Origin: Acanthosepion esculentum
Taxonomy: Eukaryota > Mollusca > Cephalopoda > Sepiida > Sepiidae
Length of the DNA: 64,000 nt
Reading direction: 5' to 3'
Assembly (NCBI GenBank): GCA_964036315.1
Contig: OZ038500.1
Span: 54,059,425-54,123,424 of the forward strand
Shown here one piece after another: positions 41,036 to 51,565 of this stretch. The position numbers were made by a program, and so were the translations under genes. The notes beneath the pieces are model-generated. The model was not told where the DNA came from, did not search any database, and worked only from the letters and a program-made list of their open reading frames with translations. Each line of letters opens with the position of its first letter. The stretch's first letter is position 1.

Positions 41036-41255
41036 ATTCCAACATTTCTGCTGTAGATGTTAATCAATGACAGCGTTAACATCTACAGAAGAAATGTTGG
41101 AATGTTCTACCTGCTACTGAAGGACAAACAAGTGCCATGTAAATACAAGATTACCATTTATAAGACCATACTGCAGCCCTTTCTCCTGTATGGATGTGAA
41201 TGCTGGACATTAACATCACCAACCAGGAAACATGCACAGGCAGTTGAGGTGAGGA
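41036..41255 (+). pseudogene. LINE reverse transcriptase thumb fragment with inverted 5' end
   Basis: The frame from 41057 reads RRNVGMFYLLLKDKQVPCKY then KITIYKTILQPFLLYGCECW and TLTSP, a typical RTE/Jockey-like ...T.Y...L.P.LLYG.E.WTLT segment. The first 28 bp of this segment (41076-41103) are preceded by their own inverted copy (41036-41063, one mismatch, 12-base loop), a foldback at the truncated 5' end. Confidence 0.8.
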
Positions 41256-41296
41256 TCTTTTGCTTGATTAAGTTTGATAGATTATTTATATATCAT

Positions 41297-42441
41297 ATAT
41301 TTCAGCATATAAGGTGACCTTTAGATAAGACAAGGTAAAAAAAATATAGCAAATTTTCATGAATTTATCCTATACCAGTAGTTTGCTTTGGTTTATTTTG
41401 TTTTACAGCATATCAACTTCAATGGATTATTTAATGCCGACAAAATGTTTTATTGCTGGTAATATTTTTTATTTTTCAAAAATGTATGGCTGTTAATATT
41501 TTTTTTTCAAAAATGAATTGCTGGTAATAATGTATTTCTGGTAATAATTTTTTTTACAATAAAGTATTTCTGATATTAAAACCTATATTTAAACTTTCAT
41601 AGTGTTTTGACCTCAATTTAGGGGTTAACTATTTGCCCATAGCTGGGACCCTAACAGGTGCTACCACACTGGGTCAGGGTGGACCTGGAAACACGAGCAA
41701 CTAAGAGGTGGTTCCATGCTCCTCAAAACCTCCTGATCAGAGGCCTTGCTGTTGGATGTAGTTTATTGTCTTTATACCACTAATATAAGGCGACTGCTTA
41801 TTGATAATATAAGGATGTTATAATAAATGTTGTTACTTACTGTATCCTTAGAAATTCAAAATAGACGAAATGACAAAACTGATTCCATATCATGTTTTTC
41901 CTACACATGTCCCTTAAAAGGGAAACTATTGTTTTGTTTACGTTTCATCACGTGATCTCTTGTGAATACTGATACTTCTTCTTTTCCTAAACAGTTACAA
42001 ACAGCCTGGTGTACTAATGGCCATTTACTTATACTTCATAGACATCACAGAATACTGCTAATAACAGTACGATCATGTATGATAATAGTACTTTCCATTG
42101 CTGTGAATGCAGACATAACTCAATGTTTTCATTTTCTCAGTTGAGCTTGCATAAATACAAGTTGATTTCATTGATATGGAATTATTCTTCAAATAGGCAA
42201 TTTATTCTGAAGCTATGCCAGTAATATATAAGGTAGAAATGGTTTTATTATTTTTATTATCAGTTTATTTGATAATGTGAATCTTTTCATGTATGTTATT
42301 GGTTATCACATTGAGGCCGAGGTTAGCCTAACAAACATTACTCAAAATTTAAGGTTTCTTTTTGAGAATTTTAGTATAAGACAACCCCCAATTTTTAAGG
42401 GTGATTTTTGGGATTTAAAGGTCATCTTATATGTAGAATAT
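41297..42441. mobile_element. TIR element W, copy 2, interrupted by repeat X
   Basis: Left end ATATTTCAGCATATAAGGTG then ACCTTTAGA; right end (reverse complement) ATTCTACATATAAGATGACC then TTTA. The interior (GTGTACTAATGGCCATTTAC, CAAGTTGATTTCATTGATA, AATTTAAGGTTTCTTTTT) matches copy 1. Without the repeat X insertion it would be about 750-800 bp. Confidence 0.78.
41389..41785 (-). repeat. Repeat X nested in element W
   Basis: The reverse copy runs from TTTGGTTTATTTTGTTTTAC (3' tail) to AGGCCTTGCTGTTGGATGTA then GTTTATTGTC (5' end). It splits element W between TATACCAGTA and TATACCACTA, a 10-base duplication with one difference. Element W copy 1 lacks the insert. Confidence 0.75.
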
Positions 42442-43480
42442 ACATTATTTATTTTAAATAATAAAACATCTTGAATTAACTATTTGCTTTTAAGTTTTTG
42501 AAATCCAGAGTGTATGTTAACATTTTGACAGATATCGATAGTTGTACTCTTGAGAGCTTACCATTTCAGTTATTTTCTTTCTTAATAAGCGTGGCATTTT
42601 TGAGACTGAAGTTGTGGTTGAGCTTATTTCTGTGTATAACTAATGTATTGGATAAATTGTTATGTATTTCAAGTGGAATATGCAGAAATTTTCAGGGTCA
42701 CTGCTAAAGAAAGATTTCTTTGCTAGGCTTTACATTGTTCTTTAATCCCCTCTCACTTTCTTATTCTCCCCCTCTCCACAAGAGAAATTACAACTTTAAT
42801 AGAAAAGGAAGGAAGGTAGAAAGAAAAAAAAAAGGACTATAATCATTGGTAAGGGAGATAATACACTGAAAGATGTGATAAGATGACTGTCAGAACCCCA
42901 GGCAACTTATGCTGCGGAACAAAGTAGCAGAAAATTAAGATGGAAGAAAGATATTGATCTCCATGTGTGTGGAAATGTCTTTTTTTTTAAAAAAATTTTT
43001 TTTTTATTTATTTATTTCCATTTTACACTCCTTACTTCCTCTTTATAATATTAAAATTTTTCTTTCATTAAAAAAAAACATATAAAGGAATAGTTAATGT
43101 TTAAACAGGACTATATTACAAAATGTTATTTTTATAAACTTTTCCCAAGATTAATTTTGATTTCAAAGAAATATTCAAACAGTAGCACAGACCTAACAGT
43201 ATTACTAGGGGAGTGTTGACTGCACCGAGTGACATCATCTGAGGGTGGGGGAGTGATACCAAAATTATTGTAAATAAAAATTTTGTGTAGTGTTTCTTCT
43301 GCTCATGTTTTTTGTTGTGACTCATGCTTTTATAGATACTGATTTTTACTGAATGTTTTGTTATTTTTGAAAATGAAGTCATAATTCCATGAAAATTAGG
43401 GGAAAAATATTTCTGATGTTAGGGTTTTTGGTCATATTTTGAGAATTTTACTGAGAATTTGTCAACCGACACTCAGTAAT
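42442..43480. other. No recognised content
   Basis: AT-rich with A/T-runs at 42985-43000 and 43070. No family or gene recognised. Confidence 0.4.
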
Positions 43481-43485
43481 GAAAT

Positions 43486-43720
43486 TGTTGTAACCGAGGG
43501 AAGGACACTGAATAGAATAATCAAATGAAGGTTGGTAATGAACAATAATACTTAGGACAAGAACAACACATATAAGATTCGCCAGTGGCATGTAGAAGTA
43601 GTTAACTGCTAGAAGTGAGTTCCACAATGAATCTCCAACTGCAGACCGACATACAGTATTTACTACTGTATTTATGTGAATGGGGACATACCCATTATCG
43701 TCTGTAGGTATGCTACAACA
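43486..43720. mobile_element. TG...CA element, copy 4 (235 bp)
   Basis: It starts TGTTGTAACCGAGGG and ends GTATGCTACAACA. Flanks GAAAT and GTAAT differ at one base. Orientation is opposite to the copy at 6060. It is the same length as copy 1. Confidence 0.8.
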
Positions 43721-43879
43721 GTAATACATTTAAATATAATGATTTCATAAGATTTTATTGTTTAATATTTATATAATCTAAGACATATTATGTTGAAGGT
43801 TTTTTTGGTTCCAGTCTCTAGGAATGACTACTAAAAATATCTCTCCCCAAATTTATAAACAAATCCTATAGATTTTCTT

Positions 43880-44215
43880 TTTATCCTTTTCACCTCCAGC
43901 AAGGCAATAAAGCCACTAAGACACAAGGGCTTATTGAGTCTGAAAGAATAAGAAAAAGAAAACATTAAAGAGCAAGAACAATAAAAGAGAAATCAATAAA
44001 AAAGTAGATGAGGATTGACATTGCATTTTTGAAGATCAAAGTTGGCTAGAAAGCAAGAAGCCAGAAGAGAGTTCCACAGGCAAGAAATGAAACTGTTAGC
44101 AAAGAATTTATGGTTACAGCTAAACAGTTTAACTATAAAATGATGAGACCTTGCTACTAATCTAGTACTAAATTCATAAAATCTAGGTACCATAGAGCAA
44201 AGTACCCACACATTA
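43880..44215 (-). pseudogene. LINE-B fragment
   Basis: The reverse strand reads MWVLCSMVPRFYEFSTRLVA, RSHHFIVKLFSCNHKFFANS and FISCLWNSLLASCFLANFDL. The 3' end AGCAAGGCAATAAAGCCACT then AAGACACAAG is on the plus strand. Confidence 0.82.
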
Positions 44216-44535
44216 TTTTCTTTCTGTCCTTGAAGTCAATAATCACTTGACTGTATCCCTTTTGCATGTGAACACTTTTATATATTGTGAATTTTTTACT
44301 TTGTTAGTGTCTTATAGTTGCTTTGCTTTTCCTTGCATTACATAGTTTTGTATTATTCTGATCAGCTCTCCTTATTTTCCCTCTTGTTAATATTTTTGAG
44401 AATTTTGTCAATTCCACTTAGTTCTATAAATATTATTAAATTATTCTGTGAAAAAATTGTTGAACAAATTGTATGTTTAAGAATTATTTTAATGTTCAAA
44501 TGTATGTCATTTTGGGGCCATTCTTAAACATTTTG
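44216..44535. other. No recognised content
   Basis: Nothing recognised. Confidence 0.4.
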
Positions 44536-44995
44536 AATCTTACCAAGGTTGATTTGTTAGGGAGATGATATCTTGATATCATTGTCTTGAGTAAGTGGTC
44601 CCAGAATATGGCACTATTGGAAAGTACCTGAGAACCATAGACCAAGTGCTTGAAAACCATACCATGGGCTGTCACAAGCTTTGCAATTGCTTCGGTATGA
44701 TTATTCAGAAACCATTGATGATTGTGCTAGCATGACGTGACAAGCCATTGTGACCAAAGGGTTGAGCATATTGATCTTGTTCAAACATGTTGATCATGCC
44801 AGATGATGTGCTCTCTCCAAGAACCTATAATTACAATCTGCTTAGCAGAGTTGCAATATTAAATAAAGGTGGACTTTGTGGTTGTTGAATGAACACGAAT
44901 GTGCCTTAGCAGGCATCTGCAACGGGAATTGGCTAGGTACCCTGGCAGATGAGTGTGTCTGGAAATGAGTGACTGGCCATTATAAACATTTTTAC
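44536..44995 (+). mobile_element. SINE-B copy lacking the tRNA-like head
   Basis: GAATCTTACCAAGGTTGATT, GGAAAGTACCTGAGAACCAT, GTGTGCTAGCATGACG-like TTGTGCTAGCATGACGTGAC, GGTTGAGCATATTGATCTTG and ATCATGCCAGATGATGTGCT occur in SINE-B order. It holds one copy of the block amplified 15-fold at 63360. The tail GAATTGGCTAGGTACCCTGG matches the 56392 copy in reverse. Confidence 0.8.
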
Positions 44996-45059
44996 CTTGA
45001 AATCTATTATTTTCTTCTAGAATGTTTACTTTTCTATATAAATATAAATATTTTTTCGT

Positions 45060-45365
45060 GGTGTCTGCTACTAGATTGGCATCTAGGTCCCACCCTTTTA
45101 CCGTTGAAATAGTTAAATGTAAGCGTCACTTCTACTACAAGTTTCTTTTCCTGCACTTCCCGCCTGTGGAACTCTCTTTTGTTTACTTGCTTCCCTAATG
45201 ACTACAGTCTTCAAAAATTTAAATGCAATTTCAATTGATATCTTGAATCCTGTTCATCTTTCATCCTTTCCTCAATCCTCCCTATACCCAGACTTTTCAA
45301 ACATTTTCACTCTGTAAGCCCCTTCATACTAGTGGCATTCTCGCCCCTCTTGGAGTGAAATGATT
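45060..45365 (+). pseudogene. LINE-B fragment
   Basis: TACTAGATTGGCATCTAGGT, TTTACCGTTGAAATAGTTAA, CTGTGGAACTCTCTTTTGTT (LWNSLLF) and CTTCAAAAATTTAAATGCAA, then the 3' end AGTGGCATTCTCGCCCCTC. Confidence 0.8.
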
Positions 45366-45415
45366 AAAAATATATTATAATTATATAATTAAAAAGTGTA
45401 ATTTTAATTTTGTTA

Positions 45416-45816
45416 CTTGTTTAATTCATTATTAGTTCATTATTACCTTTTATTATTATATTATTTTATTATATTATTATTATATTTTGTTATATATCAT
45501 TTTATTATTTTATTATATTTTGTTATATATCATTTTATTATTTTATTATATTTTGTTATATATCATTTTATTATTTTATTATATTTTGTTATATATCATT
45601 TTATTATTTTATTATATTTTGTTATATATCATTTTATTATTTTATTATATTTTGTTATATATCATTTTATTATTTTATTATATTTTGTTATATATCATTT
45701 TATTATTTTATTATATTTTGTTATATCATTTTATTATATTATATTTTGTTATATCATTTTATTATATTATATTTTGTTATATCATTTTATTATATTATAT
45801 TTTGTTATATTATTAT
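45416..45816. repeat. 33-bp AT-rich minisatellite
   Basis: The unit TATATATCATTTTATTATTT then TATTATATTTTGT recurs about 8 times (45485-45725). It then passes into 28-bp deleted units (TATATCATTTTATTATATTA then TATTTTGT) to about 45810. It encodes the repetitive YHFIILLYFVI frame by chance, since 33 is a multiple of 3. Confidence 0.95.
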
Positions 45817-45817
45817 T

Positions 45818-45845
45818 AACCACTCAGCCACATGCCCATATGTAT
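45818..45845 (-). mobile_element. SINE-B 5' head scrap
   Basis: AACCACTCAGCCACATGCCC is the reverse of the SINE-B start (GGGCATGTGGCTGAGTGGTT). Confidence 0.55.
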
Positions 45846-46134
45846 GTCACTGGTTAAACATTGTTTGAGTTTATACTTGAGTCTGTAAGCATTTACTTGG
45901 TAGATTACCCCTTTTGTGTGGCAGTGTGTGGGAGAGGGTGCTTTCCCCTTGTGCAGAAAATGCAGTCAGTGCATTATAAGCCCTGTATACATGTCAGTGG
46001 TAATGATAATATTAACAGTTTCCTTATAAGGAAATCTTTGGCATTCATTGACTAAACAGCCAGTCCCACTGTTGGTTACAATTTATAAAAACTTTATTAA
46101 AACAGTTTTTATCTGAAGTCTTGTAATTGTTATC
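45846..46134. other. No recognised content
   Basis: Nothing recognised. Confidence 0.4.
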
Positions 46135-46400
46135 CCTCTTTCCAGTATTGATGAGCATTTATCTTTTTAACTGTTTGTTTGAAGTAGAGTGGAGAGTCAG
46201 CGTCTTGATTAAGTCTATTTTCTATTTGAGTTGCATGTTCTGTCCATTTTAGTTGTTGATGCTATTGAATGTCTTCAAGCAATGTGATTTTTTTTCTCAT
46301 TTGGCAGAGATCTTTGTTTGTTGTGCCAGTCCATGAGTTTTAATGAAGGATGGTCCTCTCTAAGACCTACAGAGTTGATTCGTTCAAAGGCATTTTAAAA
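46135..46400 (-). pseudogene. LINE-D fragment
   Basis: The reverse strand reads NAFERINSVGLREDHPSLKL then MDWHNKQRSLPNEKKNHIA and, shifted, QQLKWTEHATQIENRLNQD-like. Same family as 35926-36165. No complete domain. Confidence 0.6.
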
Positions 46401-46790
46401 AATTGATCTGAGAACGCAGTATAGTTTAACTATTTCTGAACATGTTTGGATGATGTTCATATGAGATTCTACGTCTGAAAAGGGTATTTAAGAACATGAC
46501 TCAAGTAATATGGATAGTATTTTGTTATATACAACATGTGTTTCATTAAGAACCAGAGAGGTAATAAGACAAGTCTTGTCACTATGACATCCTGCAGTTG
46601 AAAAGCAGAAGAAGAGAGATAGAGGGTTGTCTTTCCTTTTATACTATTTCATACAATGCCAACTAGCAGAAGTCCCCTGGCATACATGGTGTGGTAATCC
46701 CAAAACAAACTGGTCAATGCCACTACAAATTGGTAACTTAATACCATTACAAACTGCTAACTCCAGTTTCTGTTTCTAATTCTTCCACAC
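46401..46790. other. No recognised content
   Basis: Nothing recognised. Confidence 0.4.
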
Positions 46791-46794
46791 CCTG

Positions 46795-46855
46795 TAACCT
46801 CTTGTGTTTTAGTGGCATTACTACGTTGCTTGGGGGGATTCCAATTAAAAAAGAA
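46795..46855 (+). pseudogene. LINE-B 3' tail
   Basis: AACCTCTTGTGTTTTAGTGG then CATTACTACGTTGCTTGG is the LINE-B 3' terminus. Confidence 0.6.
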
Positions 46856-46884
46856 AAAAATCTAGGAAATATTTTAGCAGAAGA

Positions 46885-47010
46885 CTGAAAATGAGACACT
46901 GAAATTCAAAGGTGTATTGGAATGACAAAAATAGCTTTCAAAATCTAAGCAAAGTATTAAGAAACAGGAAAATTTCCTTAGCAATATAGGAAAGAGTACT
47001 AGAATGAAAG
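46885..47010 (+). pseudogene. LINE-A reverse transcriptase scrap
   Basis: GACACTGAAATTCAAAGGTG then TATTGGAATGACAAAAATAG reads DTEIQRCIGMTKIAFK, like the D.(D/E)I.RRI..A...F region upstream of the RTE thumb and the 20150 region of the long LINE-A copy. Confidence 0.55.
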
Positions 47011-47822
47011 AATTGAAGATTATGAGGACAAGGAGGATAGATAATGTTTGACACTTCTCTTTAAGAGGTTAAGACTGTCTGAAATTCTTAGATACAAAAT
47101 ATTCTCATTATTTAAGGTATTATTTGAACATGTATTTTATCTTTATTAGATATTTAGAGGAGATAAGAAGTGAAGATTATGAGGATAGATAATGATTGGC
47201 CCCTGACTTGAAGAGGCTAAGATTGCAGTGTTCAGAGAAGCATCCATACAAGTGTCTGTTCCAAAAAGTAGCAGTTCTTGGTGTGTGTGTGTGTGTGGGG
47301 GGACTGAGTGGGGCTTTCTCCTTACATTTGAAACACAGAGAAAATTATAGTGAGTCAAATCTGGAAGGAGCATTATATGTCATATCTGTAAAGGTCTGAA
47401 CTAAGGGAAATAAAAAATGGAATTCATCTGAACATTTGCCATGGAAATAGTGATAGAATATTGATGGCTTGCAACGATGCATCTGCAGGAAAGAAGTTGA
47501 GTATGAATATTGACTAAATAGACCACAGAGAGAAATATACTAATACAAAACTATTTCTGACAGGAGTGAAAAAAGAAAACTGTTTTGATTTTGAAACATT
47601 GAAGTTTGCAAGTGAAAATGTCTCATAAAAATGGAGCAATAATAAAATGATTTTTTTTAAAACCCAAAGGTTTTTTTCTTTAATTATCTGCAATGTTTTC
47701 TTTGTTTTTCTTCCACACAAAATAGATTTTGTTTGTAAAGCAAGGGTTGCTTTATACATGAAAATAATTCATTTTTATTCTAGAAAAATGTCAGTGGTAT
47801 GCATTATACCTCCCGACTCCAA
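47011..47822. other. Unclassified; short internal repeat and GT run
   Basis: AGATTATGAGGA with GATAGATAATG occurs at about 47010-47050 and 47174-47195. TTAAGATTG.AGTGTT...TGTC.GTTCC at 47215-47265 resembles 51650-51705. (GT)n at 47281-47296. No coding content. Confidence 0.4.
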
Positions 47823-47848
47823 CACACACACACACACACACACACAAG
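47823..47848. repeat. (CA)n microsatellite
   Basis: About 13 CA units. An (AG)n run of about 11 units follows at 47983-48004. Confidence 0.95.
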
Positions 47849-48181
47849 GAAAGAAAGAAAGAAGAAGAAATGGTAATCTGAGAGCCACCTGTGAAACAGC
47901 TTCTGATCATACCTTTCAGGTTATGGGTGTATTTTTTTTATGGCTTCCACCAAAGATGAGAGAGACAGAGATAACTTGAGAAGAGAGAGAGAGAGAGAGA
48001 GAGAAAAAAATACTGATAAAGTTGTCTGACTCTGTTTCATTTATTGAATCCATTTTCTAACCATTGATATTTATTTTTTTATTTCCCTATTTTCTAGAAC
48101 ATTCTTTTTCAGCACATTTGTTTTGAAAGGGTGAAGACTGTGGTGAAGCCCTTTCACAATAGATGTGTAGACAGATGTCTC

Positions 48182-48183
<2 letters not shown>

Positions 48184-48241
<58 letters not shown>
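48184..48241. repeat. (TA)n microsatellite
   Basis: About 29 TA units. Confidence 0.97.
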
Positions 48242-48243
<2 letters not shown>

Positions 48244-48404
48244 TAAATGGATTAAATCCAATAGATTTTTAATTTATTTTTTAAATGTTATTTATTAATT
48301 GGATACTCATATTTGAGTAGATGCTCTGTTTTTAGTTATTTATTAAACAGTATATTTATTTATTTATATCTACTGACCTGAATATTTGAGGAATCATGTT
48401 AGAA

Positions 48405-48485
48405 AAATGTGTCCTCTGATAGGATTTGAACCTGTGTTATAATAGTTCTAGAGAGACAAGCTTGCTAACCATTACACTACTTTGA
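48405..48485 (-). mobile_element. SINE-C-like head
   Basis: The minus strand AGTAGTGTAATGGTTAGCAA then GCTTGTCTCTCTAGAAC and box B CAGGTTCAAATCC. It is the most tRNA-like of the SINE-C heads, but the acceptor stem is not closed. Confidence 0.65.
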
Positions 48486-48544
48486 GTTGCCCCAAAATAC
48501 ATCCTTATGTAATAAAATTTGACATAGTATTCGATTGAGTTAGC

Positions 48545-50300
48545 TTGGACATTCATGCCAACCATCATGGTCCGACATCAAGGTTGGAAGGTCATGCTGG
48601 CATTCTGTGTCATAACATAGCTGATCAATGTAGGTTAGTGGGCAACCAAACCTAACTTATTGTTTGGCTTGCCAGCAGTTTTCTGCATCATGAATTCTCT
48701 GTTTGTGTATGATTGTAGAAATATCAGGGATGGGTCTTTAGAGCTATGATTTCGTTGGGTGTTGTCTCCAAGAGATGTTAAGTATAGCTCTCAGCATCCA
48801 AGTGTAGGTTCCATCAAGCTTAGGGTTTTAATTAATGTCCAAGCAGTGGCACCATGCATTAACACTGTCTCTATAGTGGCTCGAAAGAATCTCTGCATGA
48901 GGTTGTCTGGTAGATCAGATTTCCAGATTATATCCATTTTATTCAAGGTGGCCCAACCTTTCACAATCAAACTTTGGACAGATCCTAACTGTTCAGCAGA
49001 TTACTTAGGCTGTCAGGGCATCAGAAGAAAGAATCTACAGACTGCTTTACTTTTTGTAAATTTCTCTAAAACCTTTGATTCTGCACATAGAAGAAAAAAT
49101 GGAGAAGATCCTTCTGGCATCCACCCTGAGACAGTAGCTGCCATAATGATGATATGTGTCCTGGGTATGATGATAAAATACACACGGCAACAAGGCCTCT
49201 GATTTGGAGGCTTTGAGGAGCGTTGAATCACTTCCTAATTGCTGTTGTTCCTAAGTCCATCCTGACCCGGGGTGGTATTACATATTATGGTCCTGTGGGC
49301 AAATAGTTAACCCCAAACTGAGGTCAAAAGACTATGAAATTATAAAAATACATTTTTATAGTAAAAATACCAGCAATACATTTTTGAAAAATAATATTAC
49401 CAGCAACAGATTTGACTCATGGCAAAAACCCTCTTTACAAAAATACATCAGTGAAACCTGATCTATAAAATGATTTCTTACAAAGAATACATATTGTTGT
49501 ATACTCCTTTATGCTGGGTGGGAGATGCTTGGTCATTGTGCCAATTTGATAATAATGTTGTATGGTCCCCTCATATTGGGGAAGTCTTGGTCAATGGTCT
49601 CTATTCAATAATAAAGTTGCATTTTTATTCTCTTGCCCGGGGATCACTAGTTATTTTGATTCAAGTTGGAAAGAACTTCAACACGGGAATTTTAACTTAA
49701 CTAGTTTATTAATGTTGATGGATACATCTTCTAACTATCTAGTGAGGTTGTTATCCCTCTACTGGGGAGCAATTCCAGACACAAAAGGAAACATGTCTAC
49801 ATTGTTCAACATCTAAGAACCAACTCATAGAAAAAATACATTCTATATCTCTATCATTTTAATGCTCGCTCAGCCAATCAAAATCGACTTCCATGTTTTG
49901 TCTTCCATCTGACCCCAAAGGTCAACCTCAGGAAGTCCCAGCAGAGATATCACTCCTCCTAAAAATAATAGTCTGCTAAACTATTATTTAACAATATTCT
50001 ATTCATACGAACATATCCTAAACACCTTGTTGGCATTAAATAACCCATTGAGGTGTTGATATACCGTAAATAAAATAAACCAAATGAAACCATAATAAGG
50101 CTATACATAAATATCAAATGGAAACACTAGCTTCTTCAACATCAAAGCAGGTGTTCTTCAGGGTGACACCCTTGCACGTTTTCTCTTTGTTATCACCCTT
50201 GGCTATATATTCAGAACTTCCCTCAACAAATATCAACATCTAGGTTTTACTGACACAGTTTAGTAAATCTATATTATAAAACAAAACAAAAAAAAGATAC
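48545..50300. pseudogene. LINE-C with inverted 5' part (twin-priming structure), split by repeat X
   Basis: Minus strand, 48990 to 48545: reads ...NKMDIIWKSDLPDN-like IWKSDLPD, then SLDGTYTWMLRAI-like LDGTYTWML, LNISWRQHPT and ...ENCWQAKQ. This is the C-terminal part of a non-LTR reverse transcriptase. Plus strand from about 49003: GIRRKNLQTALLFVNFSKTF then DSAHRRKNGED and ETVAAIMM, the palm region with F.(N/D)F.K.FDS.HR. It continues at 50105 with NGNTSFFNIKAGVLQGDTLA then RFLFVITLGYIFRTSLNKYQ. So the upstream half is inverted against the downstream half, with the junction near 48990-49003. The catalytic YADD is not retained. Confidence 0.82.
49148..50089 (+). repeat. Repeat X, longest copy (942 bp), nested in LINE-C
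   Basis: Begins near GTCCTGGGTATGATGATAAA and ends GTGTTGATATACCGTAAATA then AAATAAACCAAATGAAA, a TAAA-rich tail. CCATAAT flanks both sides (49141-49147 and 50090-50096), where the LINE frame should read AIM(M/I).LY once. No protein recognised; a plus-strand 84-codon frame at 49562 is unremarkable. The tail and variable duplication length would suit target-primed retrotransposition. Confidence 0.72.
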
Positions 50301-50500
50301 TTAAAACCTTGGCAATTATGATTCTGTCATATTACTTTTTCAGACATATGCTATTCTGAAAAGTCCTTACAGATATCTTGGATGAAAATCAGCTTGTGTA
50401 AATAGGCTGCTTTTAAAAGTTGCCAGTCAACAATTGACCATCGACAAACAATAAACTAATTGAAAAAAGAAGAGAATTTAGTAAACTGCTTTGTTTAAGA
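50301..50500. other. No recognised content
   Basis: May include degraded LINE-C; not readable. Confidence 0.3.
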
Positions 50501-50504
50501 CACG

Positions 50505-50770
50505 GTGGAGTAATGGATAGTGGCTTGGATTGAAGAATCGGAGCGTGAGTTCAAATCCCAGTTGAATCCATTACATTCACTTATGTGCTAATACCCTTTG
50601 GAAAGGTATGAATCCTCCTCTTCTCCCCCCAACTATGGGTAAATAGCAGGACAGACTGGGTTCTATAGCCTCCGATGGCAACTGGTCTACCGCAGAAAGA
50701 AATGACAACCTACTAAGGGAAAAAATCTGCCTCAACAGTCATGTATCGAAAGATATATGATCGCTTAAGC
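50505..50770 (+). mobile_element. SINE-A, longest-tailed copy
   Basis: ACGGTGGAGTAATGGATAGT, box B GAGTTCAAATCCC, ATTCACTTATGTGCTAATAC, GGAAAGGTATGAATCCTCCT and ACTATGGGTAAATAGCAGG are followed by a further about 120 bp (GGCAACTGGTCTACCGCAGA, TATGATCGCTTAAGC) also seen in part at 58180-58320. No 5S head. Confidence 0.8.
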
Positions 50771-50920
50771 ATGTATCCAGCATGGCACATGACTGACTGC
50801 TTTGTTTAACTTTAGCGGATTATGAAAAGATGTTTGACCCGGTTGAATATGTAATAAAGAACTCACTATGAAAAGAATATTAATGAATAACAGTGATAAT
50901 AATAACTGATTGGGAATATA

Positions 50921-51135
50921 TACAGGGTGGGTCAAAAGTCTTTTACATTTTATATTTATTTATTACAAGTACATTTGTTTAACATCTGTTATCTTGTTTT
51001 CTTCATTCATAGATGTCTTTGGACACAGATATATATGATAAATTGTCAGTCATGTTGGTGGAACAGTGTTGAATGCTTCTCTCTCTGCTTTCTGCACCTG
51101 CTTGTCATTTCCATCTACTTTTGGCTCATCCTGTA
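50921..51135. mobile_element. mariner-like MITE, 215 bp including TA flanks
   Basis: TACAGGGTGGGTCAAAAGTC at the left and, in reverse complement, TACAGGATGAGCCAAAAGTA at the right, 16 of 20 matching. TA at each outer edge fits the Tc1/mariner target. Interior non-coding. Confidence 0.8.
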
Positions 51136-51174
51136 CAATACTGGGAATATATACAATACTTTCTTATTATATTC

Positions 51175-51565
51175 TTTCTTTTCATGTACCATGTCCTTTC
51201 AGGATGTAGGCGATCATGGCTCTCCACTTCCTTCCCTTTATCCTTTGCAGTTCTCTACAAGTTCCTTTCCTCTGCTTCATCCCCCAGACCATGTTCTTGC
51301 TTAAGTTCGCTAGGTATATCATGTGTTGTTTTCCCTTGTCTCTCTTTCCCTCTATTTGATCCATGAGTATCAGATTCTCCAGACCCTCCTTCCTCATTAT
51401 TGTCCCAGAAACTTCAGCTTCCTCTTCCTGATATTAAGTATAAGCCTCCTCCTTGTTTGCAACCTCTCTAAGACTTCATCGTTGCTCACACGCTGGATCC
51501 ATGATATCCTTAGCATCTATAGAACCACTATCCAGAATGCATATCCAAATGCCACAGACTACCAA
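51175..51565 (-). pseudogene. LINE-A fragment
   Basis: The reverse strand reads MRKEGLENLILMDQIEGKRD then KGKQHMIYLANLSKNMVWG and the 3' tip GDHGSP-opposite RKWRAMIAYILKGHGT, the clearest LINE-A tail after 19.7 kb. Upstream it continues to IMDPACEQR-like sequence at 51520. Confidence 0.8.

Noticed and set aside
45417..45857. 146-codon hydrophobic repeat ORF resembling a membrane protein
   Set aside because: The 33-bp AT minisatellite is a multiple of 3, so the frame stays open by arithmetic. The DNA units vary as DNA, not as codons.
47647..47979. 110-codon ORF
   Set aside because: It contains the CA-tract peptide THTHTH and no domain; likely chance.
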